A stretch of DNA of 16,159 bases from Spirochaetaceae bacterium (GCA_003554375.1 PWGF01000425.1:1-16159), one strand, 5' to 3'. Counted from the stretch's first letter, positions 1-7,337 are shown. Notes: generated by a model from the letters alone, not told the origin. Made by a program: numbers and translations.

Positions 1-839
1 AGGCCTTGTACCGGCCGGCCTTCCTCGCCACGAGCGACCAGGGAGCGCTCCTCCACAACTCGTACGACCTGCCGGGCCACCCCCGCCCTGGAGTCGATCA
101 CCGCAACGTCGGGGCCAAGGACCTCGCGAAACTCATCAGCCAAGTGGGTGAAGTGCGTACATCCCAGCACCAGCGTATCCACCGACTCCCCCAACAGAGG
201 TCGAACGGCGCCCTCAACCGCCCTCAACCGCTCCGCCTTCGGCACGTCGGGGGTAAGCTCCTCCACGAACTGCACGAGCTCGCTCCCTGAGGCGCGCACT
301 ACGATACAGTCCCGCGCATGCGTTTCAATCAGTGACTCCAGATAAGCCGCCCCTACCGTACGCGACGTAGCGAGAACGCCGACCCGCCCTTTCCGTGAGG
401 TACGTGCCGCCGGCTTTATCGCGGGGACCACGCCAACGAAAGGGATCGAGAACTCATTTCGGAGCGTCTGAAGCGCAACCACCGACGCGGTGTTGCACGC
501 AACGACCACAGCGGTGATCGCGTGGCGGGCCACAAGCCGACCGACAACGTCACAGACCGCCCGCCGGATCTCGGCGGCCGATCGATTCCCGTATGGAAAG
601 CGGGCGGAATCGGCAACATAGATATAGTGGAGGTTTGGGAGGTAGTACCGCGTCAGGCTCAGATATGGAAGGCCGCCGATTCCCGAGTCCAGAAACGCAA
701 GCGGCCCGTGTCCATGCATCTCAGAGCGTGCCGCCGGCCGTCCGAATGGCGCGGCAACGTTATGCCGGGCATCGTTGACAGTGCGACGCCCGCCCTTGGG
801 TCCTTCTGCGTTTCGCCCCATGCCAAAAGATTGAAGCAT
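1..839 (-). CDS. murI: Glutamate racemase (3' end cut by window edge)
   Basis: Interconverts L- and D-glutamate without a cofactor, supplying D-Glu for peptidoglycan in the cytoplasm. The reverse strand reads the family signature in order: FLDSGIGGLPYL near the N terminus, YVADSARFPYG, the first catalytic cysteine in VVVACNTAS and the second in LVLGCTHF. Counting from the ATG at 719, the cysteines are residues 75 and 187, as expected for a protein of about 260-280 residues, so only a short C-terminal tail is missing. The start is uncertain: ATG 719 gives a family-like N terminus (MHGHGPLAFLDSG) without a clear ribosome site, while ATG 839 adds 40 non-conserved residues but lies just 8 bp after the upstream stop, as in a tight operon. 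I give the longer bound. The usual Pro after GCTHF is Thr here. Identification is firm; the start is not. Confidence 0.93.
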   Translation of the reverse strand, partial: MLQSFGMGRNAEGPKGGRRTVNDARHNVAAPFGRPAARSEMHGHGPLAFLDSGIGGLPYLSLTRYYLPNLHYIYVADSARFPYGNRSAAEIRRAVCDVVGRLVARHAITAVVVACNTASVVALQTLRNEFSIPFVGVVPAIKPAARTSRKGRVGVLATSRTVGAAYLESLIETHARDCIVVRASGSELVQFVEELTPDVPKAERLRAVEGAVRPLLGESVDTLVLGCTHFTHLADEFREVLGPDVAVIDSRAGVARQVVRVVEERSLVARGEEGRPVQG

Positions 840-847
840 CCCGCCCG

Positions 848-1165
848 TCACGCTTCCGGACCGTCCGGTGGTACGTCGAAGAGCTTCGACAAGGCGTCCC
901 GTGCCTGCTCCTTGCGACGATGTTGCTGATCTACGTACGCCTGTGCGGAAGTGGGGGCAGGCTTGAAGTAATCGCAGAAGTTCGCCCGCTCCTTGTCTTG
1001 CACCGCCTCCGGAATGGTTTCGTGGCAATCCCAGTGCTCTCCCGGGGCGTAAAACCGGCAATTCTTACAAACCCGTACGTCCGCCCTGCAGTTGGGACAG
1101 ATTTCCGACCGTGTGAACCGAATAGAATCAGGTAACTCGTTTCCACAGGAAAAGCAACGTGCCAT
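848..1165 (-). CDS. Small zinc-ribbon protein, function unknown
   Basis: A 105-residue soluble protein. The N-terminal half carries paired cysteines: CFSC at 4-7, CPNC at 23-26 and CKNC at 33-36, followed by single cysteines in WDCHE and NFCDY. This pattern suggests one or two zinc ribbons, the first resembling the short rubredoxin-type knuckles of small bacterial regulators. The C-terminal third (QQHRRKEQARDALSKLF) is charged and probably helical. A GGAG element lies about 8 bp upstream of ATG 1165. It sits immediately upstream of murI on the same strand with an 8-bp gap, so the two are probably co-transcribed. I recognise no named family. The context suggests a conserved spirochaetal protein, but that is inference. 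That it is a real gene is well supported by the cysteine pattern, the ribosome site and the spacing. Confidence 0.8.
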   Translation of the reverse strand: MARCFSCGNELPDSIRFTRSEICPNCRADVRVCKNCRFYAPGEHWDCHETIPEAVQDKERANFCDYFKPAPTSAQAYVDQQHRRKEQARDALSKLFDVPPDGPEA

Positions 1166-1270
1166 TTCTCGCGCTCCGCCGCCCAGTGTAGCTCACGTAT
1201 GACCGCCGCGTCGAGTACATTCAACGGTTAGCCGCTTGCAGCAAAGAGACATGGAGAGTAGCCTGGGGTC

Positions 1271-1879
1271 ATGCGCGCACGTGAGCCTTGTAGCCACGAC
1301 AACTGTGGCAACGCCGCGGTAACCGGAGCCTCCGAATGCGCGGACCATCTCCCCCGCCGGTACCCCCAACAGCTAGCTTCCCTCATAGCGGAAACCCACG
1401 AGCTTCTATGGAGCTCTTTCGAACGGGTAAGTCTTAGCGGTTTATCCTTCGCTGGGCTAGCCCTCTACGGCGTCACCTTCCGTGAGGCACGCTTGGAGGA
1501 GTGCGACTTCTCCGATTCGGTTCTGAGTTACTGTTTCTTCGATTCCGCCACCCTGCGCAGCTGTAGCTTTGCTCGTATCCACGTACGGAGCTGCAGCTTC
1601 GGAGCAGCCGAGCTCATCGACACAAACTTCAGCGAAGGCAACGTGATCCAGACCAGTTTTAACGGAGCGTTGCTTCAGTCCGGCGGAATCGAGATGTGCG
1701 ATCTGCTTCACACCCGATTCCTCTCCGCCAGGTTGAACGAGACTCGTGTGGAGGACTGTAACTTGAAGGCGTGCGATTTCTCCCGGAGCACGCGTACCGC
1801 GGTCAGTTTCCGTTACTCAAACGTCGAGGATGCAACGGGGTTAGATACGGATCCCCCGACGTTTACAACCAGGGAGTGA
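1271..1879 (+). CDS. Pentapeptide-repeat protein with N-terminal Cys/His knuckle
   Basis: A 202-residue protein. From F50 to V185 almost every fifth residue is a bulky hydrophobic, mostly alternating Phe with Leu or Val (F60, L65, F70, L75, F80, L85 and so on; the one clear break is position 175). That gives roughly 27 pentapeptides, enough for about seven coils of the right-handed quadrilateral beta-helix typical of this family. Small residues (S, C, A, T, D) fill the i-2 position. Before the helix, residues 7-26 contain C7, C12, C23 and H26, spaced like a small zinc site. There is no signal peptide or membrane segment. Pentapeptide proteins include DNA mimics that protect gyrase, but many have no known role and nothing here points to gyrase. 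The stop is 5 bp before the next start, so it is probably translationally coupled to the MBL-like gene. Start 1271 has only a weak upstream GGAG. Confidence 0.82.
   Translation: MRAREPCSHDNCGNAAVTGASECADHLPRRYPQQLASLIAETHELLWSSFERVSLSGLSFAGLALYGVTFREARLEECDFSDSVLSYCFFDSATLRSCSFARIHVRSCSFGAAELIDTNFSEGNVIQTSFNGALLQSGGIEMCDLLHTRFLSARLNETRVEDCNLKACDFSRSTRTAVSFRYSNVEDATGLDTDPPTFTTRE
1871..1876 (+). promoter_or_regulatory. Ribosome binding site fixing the MBL-like gene start
   Basis: AGGGAG lies 8 bp before ATG 1885 and overlaps the last codons of the pentapeptide gene. It favours 1885 over the in-frame ATG at 1771, which would overlap the upstream gene by more than 100 bp and add 38 residues unlike the family. 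Confidence 0.7.
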
Positions 1880-1884
1880 GCGCT

Positions 1885-2505
1885 ATGCGAGTTTTCGGCC
1901 ACGTATGTGTGAACGAGTTCTCGAACTCCTTCGTGATTGCGCCCGACGGTCCCGGAGAGGCGATTATCGTAGATCCCGGTACCATGGATGTCGATCTTCT
2001 CCGCATCATCGAAGGCAATGAGCTTCGCGTCCGCTACGTGCTTATAACGCGCGCCGTACCTGCCCATACGGACGGACTGAAGACGCTGCTCCGCGTGTAT
2101 GATGCGGAGGTCTTGGCTCCGACGGAGATCGAAGACATCTCCGTATCAGGGTGCCTCGACGAAAGCTGCTCCATGGAACTATCGGGGTTTGTCACACACG
2201 TGATTCATCTCCCGGGAACGTGGATAGAAGGAGTCTTCTACCAAGTCGGCTCCGCGCTATTCGCCGGCGACTTCTTGTCAGCCGGCCGGTTGGGAGACGT
2301 GCCTCAAGGCTATGTGCGTACCCGCCTGCGGAACAGTCTTCTCGAGCTATTAAACAATCTGTCGCCGGATCTGTACCTATTCCCGGGCTATGGCCCCCCT
2401 ACCACTGTAGAAACCGAGCTCAAGACCAATCGGGAATTGCTTGAGGAACCGAGAGAGCCCGAGCCTCAACCGCGGCTCGTAGACGATCGGGAATGGGAGC
2501 TGTGA
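1885..2505 (+). CDS. Metallo-beta-lactamase-fold protein lacking metal ligands (probable pseudoenzyme)
   Basis: A 206-residue protein with the outline of the glyoxalase II / MBL fold: NSFVI strand, AIIVDPG, LLRIIEGNELRVRYVLIT, then VIHLPGTWIEGVF, LFAGDFLSAGRLGD and LYLFPGYGPPTT. The metal motif THxHxDHxGG is replaced by TRAVPAHTDG, so two of the three His and the Asp are gone. The usual PGHTPG reads PGTWIEG, and the late GHGP reads GYGP. Only the Asp in GDFL remains where a ligand is expected. The fold is therefore likely retained while hydrolase activity is unlikely; a binding or regulatory role is inference. The tail (residues about 180-206, rich in E, P and R) lies beyond the fold and overlaps the convergent pseudouridine synthase gene by 86 bp. 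It is probably co-transcribed with the pentapeptide gene. Confidence 0.8.
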   Translation: MRVFGHVCVNEFSNSFVIAPDGPGEAIIVDPGTMDVDLLRIIEGNELRVRYVLITRAVPAHTDGLKTLLRVYDAEVLAPTEIEDISVSGCLDESCSMELSGFVTHVIHLPGTWIEGVFYQVGSALFAGDFLSAGRLGDVPQGYVRTRLRNSLLELLNNLSPDLYLFPGYGPPTTVETELKTNRELLEEPREPEPQPRLVDDREWEL

Positions 2506-3382
2506 AGCTCCGCGCACCCGACTCCCCCGGCAACCGTATGCTCAACCGGTACGCATGAAGCATAAGCCCCTCCGACACCTTCGCTTCTTGGCGAGCCCGC
2601 CGCCCCGGGCCGTAGAGCGCATCACCTACGATCGAGCAGCCTAGCGATCGCATGTGGACCCTCAGCTGATGCGTACGACCGGTGGTTGGATAGAGCGCTA
2701 CCAGAGCCCACGACTCGTTGTGCTCGAGCACACGATAGAAGGTTTCCGCGTACTTGCCGCCCCGGGTATCCGCTGCGTCGGAGACGAAACGTTTCCGGTC
2801 TGTTGTATCCCGCCGCAGATAGCCGCGGATCGTTCCCGTACCCTTGGGAGGGAGCCCACGAGTCAAGGCAATGTAGACCTTTTCAACGCGCCGTTCGGCA
2901 AACTCTCGAGTGAGAGCATCACGGGCCGCCGGGCTCTTCCCCCATACCATGACTCCGGAGGTTTCCTTGTCGAGCCGGTGGACGACGCCCGGACGCACGT
3001 CGTCTTCCCCGAACGCCTTCTGTTGGACGTAGTTCAGTAGACCGTGCACCAGGGTTCCATCCCAGTTACCGTCGCCCGGATGCACGACCACTCCGGACGG
3101 TTTGTCCACCACAAGGACGTGCTCACCGTCATACAGCACGATAAACGGAACCTCCTGCGGCTCCAGCTTAAGCGGAGGCTCCTCGAGAAGCTCGATCTCG
3201 ATGACGTCTCCCCGCCGGAGACGACGCGACAGGCGCCCCGGCCTACCGTTGACGGTAAGCGAACTGAGCCGCCGCTGCAGCTGATTCCTGCTGACGCTGC
3301 GGAGCTGCTCCGAGACGAACCGATCAACCCGGATGCCGGTGGGATTCTCACTCTGTACCGTCAATCGATGCCGCGTCACCAT
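2420..3382 (-). CDS. RluA-family 23S rRNA pseudouridine synthase (RluD/RluC-like)
   Basis: Isomerises specific uridines to pseudouridine, probably in 23S rRNA. The 320-residue protein has an N-terminal S4 RNA-binding domain (about 17-68, with RVDRFVSEQL and LTVNGRPGRLSRRLRRGD) and the RluA catalytic domain (about 80-300). Family motifs are VVDKPSGVVVHPG, the catalytic segment GVVHRLDKETSG with Asp138, EKVYIALTRG, and the Arg/Lys motif TGRTHQLRVHMRSLGCSIVGD. Length and domain order match RluC/RluD, so substrate sites cannot be told apart. The gene is downstream of yggS and the membrane protein on the same strand, with a 226-bp gap. Its last 28 codons are antisense to the 3' end of the MBL-like gene. 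The start (ATG then GTG at 3382) has only a weak GGGAAAG upstream. Confidence 0.92.
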   Translation of the reverse strand: MVTRHRLTVQSENPTGIRVDRFVSEQLRSVSRNQLQRRLSSLTVNGRPGRLSRRLRRGDVIEIELLEEPPLKLEPQEVPFIVLYDGEHVLVVDKPSGVVVHPGDGNWDGTLVHGLLNYVQQKAFGEDDVRPGVVHRLDKETSGVMVWGKSPAARDALTREFAERRVEKVYIALTRGLPPKGTGTIRGYLRRDTTDRKRFVSDAADTRGGKYAETFYRVLEHNESWALVALYPTTGRTHQLRVHMRSLGCSIVGDALYGPGRRARQEAKVSEGLMLHAYRLSIRLPGESGARSFTAPIPDRLRAAVEARALSVPQAIPDWS

Positions 3383-3598
3383 AGCTTTCCCAAGTTACGC
3401 CGGAACGGTGTCGCTCGACTATCAGTCGCCCCCCTCGTGAGCCGCCGGCACCGTATGGTGAGTCTCGTTGTGCGTTAGTCTCGCAAGCCGGCCTTATGGC
3501 AACGAACCTTCACCGTGAATCGAGCTCGTCGCCGGTGCGGCTTGTCGTCAAACGGCTTCGTGGTCCGCCCAGCCCGCCGTCAACGCCCGCTCTCAAGC

Positions 3599-3630
3599 GG
3601 ATTCGTCGTCAATGGGATTCGTCGTCCGTG
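3599..3630. repeat. 16-bp imperfect tandem duplication across a stop codon
   Basis: Two adjacent 16-bp units (3599-3614 and 3615-3630) both begin GGATTCGTCGTC and differ at 2 of 16 positions. The stop codon of the minus-strand membrane protein gene lies in the first unit, so the C-terminal codons are repeated just past the stop. The rest of the 3383-3608 spacer shows no gene, RNA or convincing hairpin. Confidence 0.7.
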
Positions 3631-3977
3631 AAGAGACCGAGTATGGCGTCAAGAATACCGACACCGGCGCTCACCGCGACCGTAACCCCGAGCAGCAACC
3701 TCCGGTCCGACTGCTCCTCGAGCTCACCCGTCATGCTGAAGCCGCGCCCGGGCTCGCGAATTGCCACCCTCGCTTGAACCCCGATGTTCGTCAGGAAGTA
3801 ACTCAGGGGCAGCGCTCCGATTGCAACCACATGGAAGCGCCATAGCGATTGCGCCCACGAAGGAAACTCGTCGGGATCGTATGGTTCGGGCTCGCCACTC
3901 TCGCCTGCGAGAGCGGCAGGCAGAAGCAACAAGATGACAAGCACGACTGCAAGCAGGCGAGTCAATCTCGGGTACAT
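3609..3977 (-). CDS. Small membrane protein with signal peptide, function unknown
   Basis: A 122-residue protein. Residues 1-25 form a signal peptide with basic start (MYPRLTR), a long Leu/Val core and an AxA-type cleavage site (ALA before GE). After an acidic proline-rich stretch (ESGEPEPYDPDEF) come two hydrophobic segments, about 49-66 (VVAIGALPLSYFLTNIGV) and about 94-115 (LLLGVTVAVSAGVGILDAIL), separated by a charged loop. The protein is thus probably anchored in the inner membrane by two helices. CAGGAG precedes ATG 3977 by about 8 bp. It follows yggS with a 53-bp gap and probably shares its transcript. I do not recognise the family; the GVGILDAILG ending recalls small conserved membrane proteins of spirochaetes, which is an impression and not a match. 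Confidence 0.75.
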   Translation of the reverse strand: MYPRLTRLLAVVLVILLLLPAALAGESGEPEPYDPDEFPSWAQSLWRFHVVAIGALPLSYFLTNIGVQARVAIREPGRGFSMTGELEEQSDRRLLLGVTVAVSAGVGILDAILGLFTDDESH

Positions 3978-4030
3978 ATCTCAGCTCCTGACCCTATCCG
4001 TTCCAGCCCCTTCTTCCAGGTCCGAAACAC

Positions 4031-4786
4031 CTAGTATGCTCGACGGGCGAATATCGCGGTTCCGATCCTCACTACGGTGCTCCCTTCCTGGATCGCAAGG
4101 TGATAATCGTCGCTCATCCCCATTGAGAGCGTATCGAACCCCGTGAAGCCGCGGTCGTGTGCCTGCTCATAGAGCCGGCGCAAGGAGCGAAAAGCGTGCC
4201 GAATCGAACCTTCGTCTTCCACAAGAGGTGCAATAGTCATGAGTCCGCGGAGACGAAAACAAGGCCGTTCAGCTATTGCGTCCAGAAGCTCCCAAAGGGC
4301 ACTCGCCCCGACTACGCCATATTTCTGAGGCTCCTCCGACGTATTCACCTCCACCAAAACGTCCATAGACGGCTCTTCCGAGGTTTCCGCCTGCTCGACA
4401 GAGGAAGCGTCACGCAAACGGCGTTCCAGTGCGTCTACCGTACGTATCGCATCTATACTTGCTACACAATCGAATAACCGAGCTGCCGCGTCCGCCTTGT
4501 TTCGCTGAAGGTGCCCCACGAGCTCTAGGCGAACTCGCGAGTTACGCCGAATGTCCGGCCACTTCTCCGCCGCTTCCTGGACCCGGCTCTCCCCGAAAAG
4601 ATCCACCCCGGCTTCGATTGCGCTCCGAATCTCCGCGGCACTCCGAGTCTTGGAGACCGCCATGATCGAAACCTCGTTCGGACTGCGGCCGGCCGACCGG
4701 CAACTGTCGGCCACGCGTTCCCGGACGGCTTCGACTCGGGAGCGAATATCCGATACCAACGTTGAGTCTCCCACGAGCGAAAGCAT
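4031..4786 (-). CDS. yggS: YggS/PLPBP-family pyridoxal phosphate homeostasis protein
   Basis: Binds PLP and helps balance free vitamin B6 and amino/keto acid pools; it is a non-enzymatic alanine-racemase-like TIM barrel in the cytoplasm. The 251-residue protein shows the PLP lysine in IMAVSKTRS (K46), then LFGESRVQEAAEKW, ELVGHLQRNKADAA, VLVEVNTSEEPQKYG, LRGLMTIAP and the closing MGMSDDYHLAIQEGSTVVRIGTAIF, all in family order. An acidic insert around 145-160 (VEQAETSEEPS) makes it slightly longer than the E. coli protein. The open frame extends upstream to 4936, but ATG 4786 has GGGCGGGG about 7 bp upstream and fits the family N terminus. It heads the minus-strand unit with the membrane protein, and is divergent from pdxS, the PLP synthesis gene. 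Confidence 0.94.
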   Translation of the reverse strand: MLSLVGDSTLVSDIRSRVEAVRERVADSCRSAGRSPNEVSIMAVSKTRSAAEIRSAIEAGVDLFGESRVQEAAEKWPDIRRNSRVRLELVGHLQRNKADAAARLFDCVASIDAIRTVDALERRLRDASSVEQAETSEEPSMDVLVEVNTSEEPQKYGVVGASALWELLDAIAERPCFRLRGLMTIAPLVEDEGSIRHAFRSLRRLYEQAHDRGFTGFDTLSMGMSDDYHLAIQEGSTVVRIGTAIFARRAY

Positions 4787-4936
4787 AGCATGCCCCGCCC
4801 TGCGTGTGAACATTGGGCTGTGAGGCGAGAATTGTTGGCACTTGACAGGCGAAGCTCGGCCATCTCGCTCAGCCCCGCCCGCGTGTAGTGTCCGACTCCG
4901 TTTGCCGTGCCCGCGCCCCGGCGCCCCGACGTCCAA

Positions 4937-4966
4937 TTGACGCTACCGGGAAAAACTGGCTAGCTT
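4937..4966 (+). promoter_or_regulatory. Candidate sigma-70 promoter upstream of pdxS
   Basis: TTGACG (4937-4942) is separated by 18 bp from TAGCTT (4961-4966). The -35 box matches consensus at five positions, the -10 only at three. A start near 4973 would leave a leader of about 280 nt before pdxS. It is plausible but unproven. Confidence 0.35.
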
Positions 4967-4972
4967 GAACCG

Positions 4973-5255
4973 GCACGGAGTGAAGACCCGTGCTGAGAGA
5001 GGGCTGGACCAAGCGGGCTTTCCGGGTGATTCTCCTGGTCCGGGGGCACTGATCCCCGCCGGACAGAGTCTATCCCCCGCAAACGCCGGCGCGCCGCGCG
5101 ACCGGTTGCCGGCCTTGTCGGCAGTCGCAGGGCTCTTCTGCAGACCTCGGGTCGCGGCATACAAGCCGGCGTCTTCGCCGCGTATCGACTCCTCCGGGAT
5201 ACCGCACGGTCGACGATTTGTTCAATCAGATACTTCTCGGAACTGGAGTGCAATT
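4973..5255 (+). other. pdxS leader region with several potential hairpins
   Basis: The 4787-5255 spacer between yggS and pdxS holds no convincing gene, although the pdxS frame stays open upstream to 4965. Downstream of the candidate promoter the sequence can form GCACGG/CCGTGC (4973-4978 with 4988-4993), CTGGACCA/TGGTCCGG (5004-5011 with 5036-5043, one wobble), GGGG/CCCC (5043-5057, competing with the previous stem by one base), TGCCG/CGGCA (5107-5123) and CGCGGC/GCCGCG near 5153-5188. High GC makes chance stems common. No known riboswitch consensus was recognised. Confidence 0.3.
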
Positions 5256-6161
5256 ATGAGCGAGACGGTATGGTCGAACCGACAGAATAAGGCCTGGAAG
5301 GCGAAAGTCGAGCGGGCTGAAGCGCTGAAGGGTCGCGTCATCATGGATGTCACCACCGCAGACCAAGCGCGAATTGCGGAGGACGCAGGAGCCGGGGCGG
5401 TGATGGCGCTGGAACGAGTGCCCGCGGATATCCGAGCACAGGGTGGAATAGCCCGCATGTCGGATCCGCACAAGATTGCGGAAATTCAGAACGCGGTAAG
5501 CATCCCGGTTATGGCCAAGTGTCGCATCGGGCACTTCGCAGAGGCGCAAATCCTTCAAGCCCTCGGAGTGGACTTCATCGACGAAAGCGAAGTTCTCACG
5601 CCGGCCGATGATCTCTATCACGTTCGGAAAGAGGGATTTAGAGTTCCGTTCGTATGCGGCTGCCAAGACCTCGGGGAAGCCTTACGCCGAATCGGCGAAG
5701 GCGCAGCCATGATTCGCACCAAAGGGGAAGCCGGGACAGGAGACGTGGTCGAAGCGGTCCGTCATATGCGGGCCGTAGTTGACGGTATCCGGCGCGTCGC
5801 GGGTCTGCCTCCGGAGGAGCTCATGACCGAAGCTAAGGAGCTGGGCGCTCCGTACGAGCTCGTCTGCGAAGTGGCCGCGCGCGGACGGCTTCCCGTGCCC
5901 AACTTTTCTGCGGGCGGAGTGGCAACGCCGGCGGACGCGGCATTGATGGTACAGCTCGGCGCCGAGGCAGTGTTCGTAGGGTCCGGTGTCTTCAAAAGCG
6001 AAAACCCCAGCAAGCGAGCCCGAGCAATCGTGGATGCCGTCACGCACTCCGACGACCCTGACACCCTTGCCCGGATTTCGTTCGACCTGGGAACGGCGAT
6101 GTCGGGGACGAGCTCGCGCATCCCAGAACACACAGCCCGCCTAGCCGGCCGGGGTGCGTGA
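5256..6161 (+). CDS. pdxS: Pyridoxal 5'-phosphate synthase lyase subunit PdxS
   Basis: Makes PLP from ribose 5-phosphate, glyceraldehyde 3-phosphate and ammonia in the DXP-independent pathway, with ammonia supplied by the glutaminase PdxT. The 301-residue protein is highly conserved: MDVTTADQARIAEDAGA with Asp31, VMALERVPADIRAQGGIARM, IPVMAKCRIGHFAEAQ with the imine lysine K88, FIDESEVLTPAD, and MIRTKGEAGTG with the second lysine K156. These are offset by seven from the B. subtilis D24, K81 and K149. ATG 5256 is preceded by GGAGTG at 6 bp; the upstream open frame to 4965 adds a non-conserved extension and is rejected. No pdxT follows on the same strand, so the glutaminase must be elsewhere. 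It stands alone on the plus strand, divergent from yggS and convergent with the polyprenyl synthase. Confidence 0.97.
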   Translation: MSETVWSNRQNKAWKAKVERAEALKGRVIMDVTTADQARIAEDAGAGAVMALERVPADIRAQGGIARMSDPHKIAEIQNAVSIPVMAKCRIGHFAEAQILQALGVDFIDESEVLTPADDLYHVRKEGFRVPFVCGCQDLGEALRRIGEGAAMIRTKGEAGTGDVVEAVRHMRAVVDGIRRVAGLPPEELMTEAKELGAPYELVCEVAARGRLPVPNFSAGGVATPADAALMVQLGAEAVFVGSGVFKSENPSKRARAIVDAVTHSDDPDTLARISFDLGTAMSGTSSRIPEHTARLAGRGA

Positions 6162-6208
6162 CCGAAGCTGCCCGATCGCACTTCGCTCACGCCCGTGCGC
6201 TCTACCGC

Positions 6209-6245
6209 AGCTCCGTCCCCTATTGCGAGCCCCTACTGCGGAGCT
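6209..6245. terminator. Weak candidate hairpin between convergent pdxS and polyprenyl synthase genes
   Basis: AGCTCCG (6209-6215) pairs with CGGAGCT (6239-6245) across a 23-base loop in the 87-bp convergent spacer. No T-run follows on either strand, so an intrinsic terminator is doubtful; it is listed only because of its position. Confidence 0.2.
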
Positions 6246-6248
6246 CCC

Positions 6249-7316
6249 TCATACTACTCGCTCCAGGTTGAACGCCAGAAGGTGCTCGAGAGGCTCCTTG
6301 TCTTCCACCCCCTGCAATGCGCTGATCAGGTCTCGACATTCTTGTGCAAAACGGTCGACCACCTCCGCCACGCGCTCGGTCACACCGGTGCGTACCATCA
6401 GTTCGCGAACGCGCTCCACTTCTCGAGCATCGATTCCCGGACGCCCAAAGAGCCGACGAATCTCGCGACTTGACTCATCATCCTGAGCCGACTCTTGGAA
6501 GAGGAACATCCGATGTAGCGTCTTTTTGTCCTCCGAGATATCCGAGCCTACGGGCTTTCCGATCGTGGATTCGTCCCCGAAAAGCTCCAGCTCGTCATCC
6601 TTGATCTGGAAGATAATCCCCAAGGCTTCGCCGATCCGGCCTATACGCTCCTGATCAGACTCCGAAGCTCCTGCAATAGTTGCTCCGGCCATCAGCGGCA
6701 AGGAGAACGTATATCGCCCCGTCTTGTAGCGGTAAAGTGCCAGGACGTCGTCCGCGGTAACGGCGTGATCAACGGTTCCTTGATAGATGTCGTCCATCTG
6801 TGCCAATCCGACCCGGGCTATCTCCTCCGACACGAGGCTCACGAGCCGGATCCTCCGATTCGGTTCAACACCGGCGGCACCGGCAATAAGCCGAGTCGCC
6901 AGGAACACTGCAACGTCCCCTGCACATATCGCCATCGACTCCCCGAATCGCTGAGCATTTCGTGCGCGCATCTCGCTACCCAGCTGCCGATACTGCGCGA
7001 AGACCGCCGGGCTTCCTCGTCGAACCTCGTCCTCGTCCATGATGTCGTCGTGGATCAACAGAAAGCTCTGAAGCAACTCCATGGAAGCTGCAACGGGCGT
7101 GATGGAATGCGAGTCGTCCGAGACTCCATAGAGCGACGCACCCAGGTACACCAGCGCCCCCCGGATCATCTTCCCCCGACCGGCAAACTCACGCAGCCGT
7201 GACAGCACGTCACTACCCCAGGGTTGCTCTCGAACCATCTCCGTCACTTCGTTCTCGAGATACTGCGTCAGAAACTCGTCGATCACTTTGCGCTTCTCTC
7301 TGATGTACTCCCGCAA
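6249..7316 (-). CDS. Polyprenyl diphosphate synthase (GGPP/FPP-type)
   Basis: Chain-elongating trans-prenyltransferase that condenses isopentenyl diphosphate with allylic diphosphates; it provides precursors for undecaprenyl carriers, quinones or carotenoids. The 355-residue protein has GRGKMIRG (about 46-53), the first Asp-rich motif LLIHDDIMD (DDIMD at 90-94) followed by VRRGSPAVF, the YKTGRYTFSLPL segment near 197, and the second Asp-rich motif IFQIKDDELELFGDE (DDELE at 240-244) with GKPVGSDISEDKKT. The first motif lacks the two-residue insertion of typical bacterial FPP synthases, so a short-chain GGPP-type enzyme is favoured, though product length cannot be read from this. AAGGAG lies about 8 bp before ATG 7316. 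A perfect 14-bp tandem repeat sits just upstream of that site. Confidence 0.92.
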   Translation of the reverse strand: MREYIREKRKVIDEFLTQYLENEVTEMVREQPWGSDVLSRLREFAGRGKMIRGALVYLGASLYGVSDDSHSITPVAASMELLQSFLLIHDDIMDEDEVRRGSPAVFAQYRQLGSEMRARNAQRFGESMAICAGDVAVFLATRLIAGAAGVEPNRRIRLVSLVSEEIARVGLAQMDDIYQGTVDHAVTADDVLALYRYKTGRYTFSLPLMAGATIAGASESDQERIGRIGEALGIIFQIKDDELELFGDESTIGKPVGSDISEDKKTLHRMFLFQESAQDDESSREIRRLFGRPGIDAREVERVRELMVRTGVTERVAEVVDRFAQECRDLISALQGVEDKEPLEHLLAFNLERVV

Positions 7317-7337
7317 CCGGCTTCACTCCTTTTCTAT

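Noticed and set aside
6..345. Plus-strand open frames at the left edge
   Set aside because: They are antisense to murI, whose catalytic motifs are read on the minus strand.
4985..5045. TPP riboswitch or T-box suggested by CTGAGA and GAGAGAGGG near 4993-5003
   Set aside because: The remaining conserved TPP parts (such as CTGATCTGGATAATGCC-like sequence) and the T-box TGGNACCGCG are absent.
4965..5255. N-terminal extension of pdxS from 4965
   Set aside because: It is not conserved, is Gly/Pro/Ala-rich, and ATG 5256 has a good ribosome site and family-like start.
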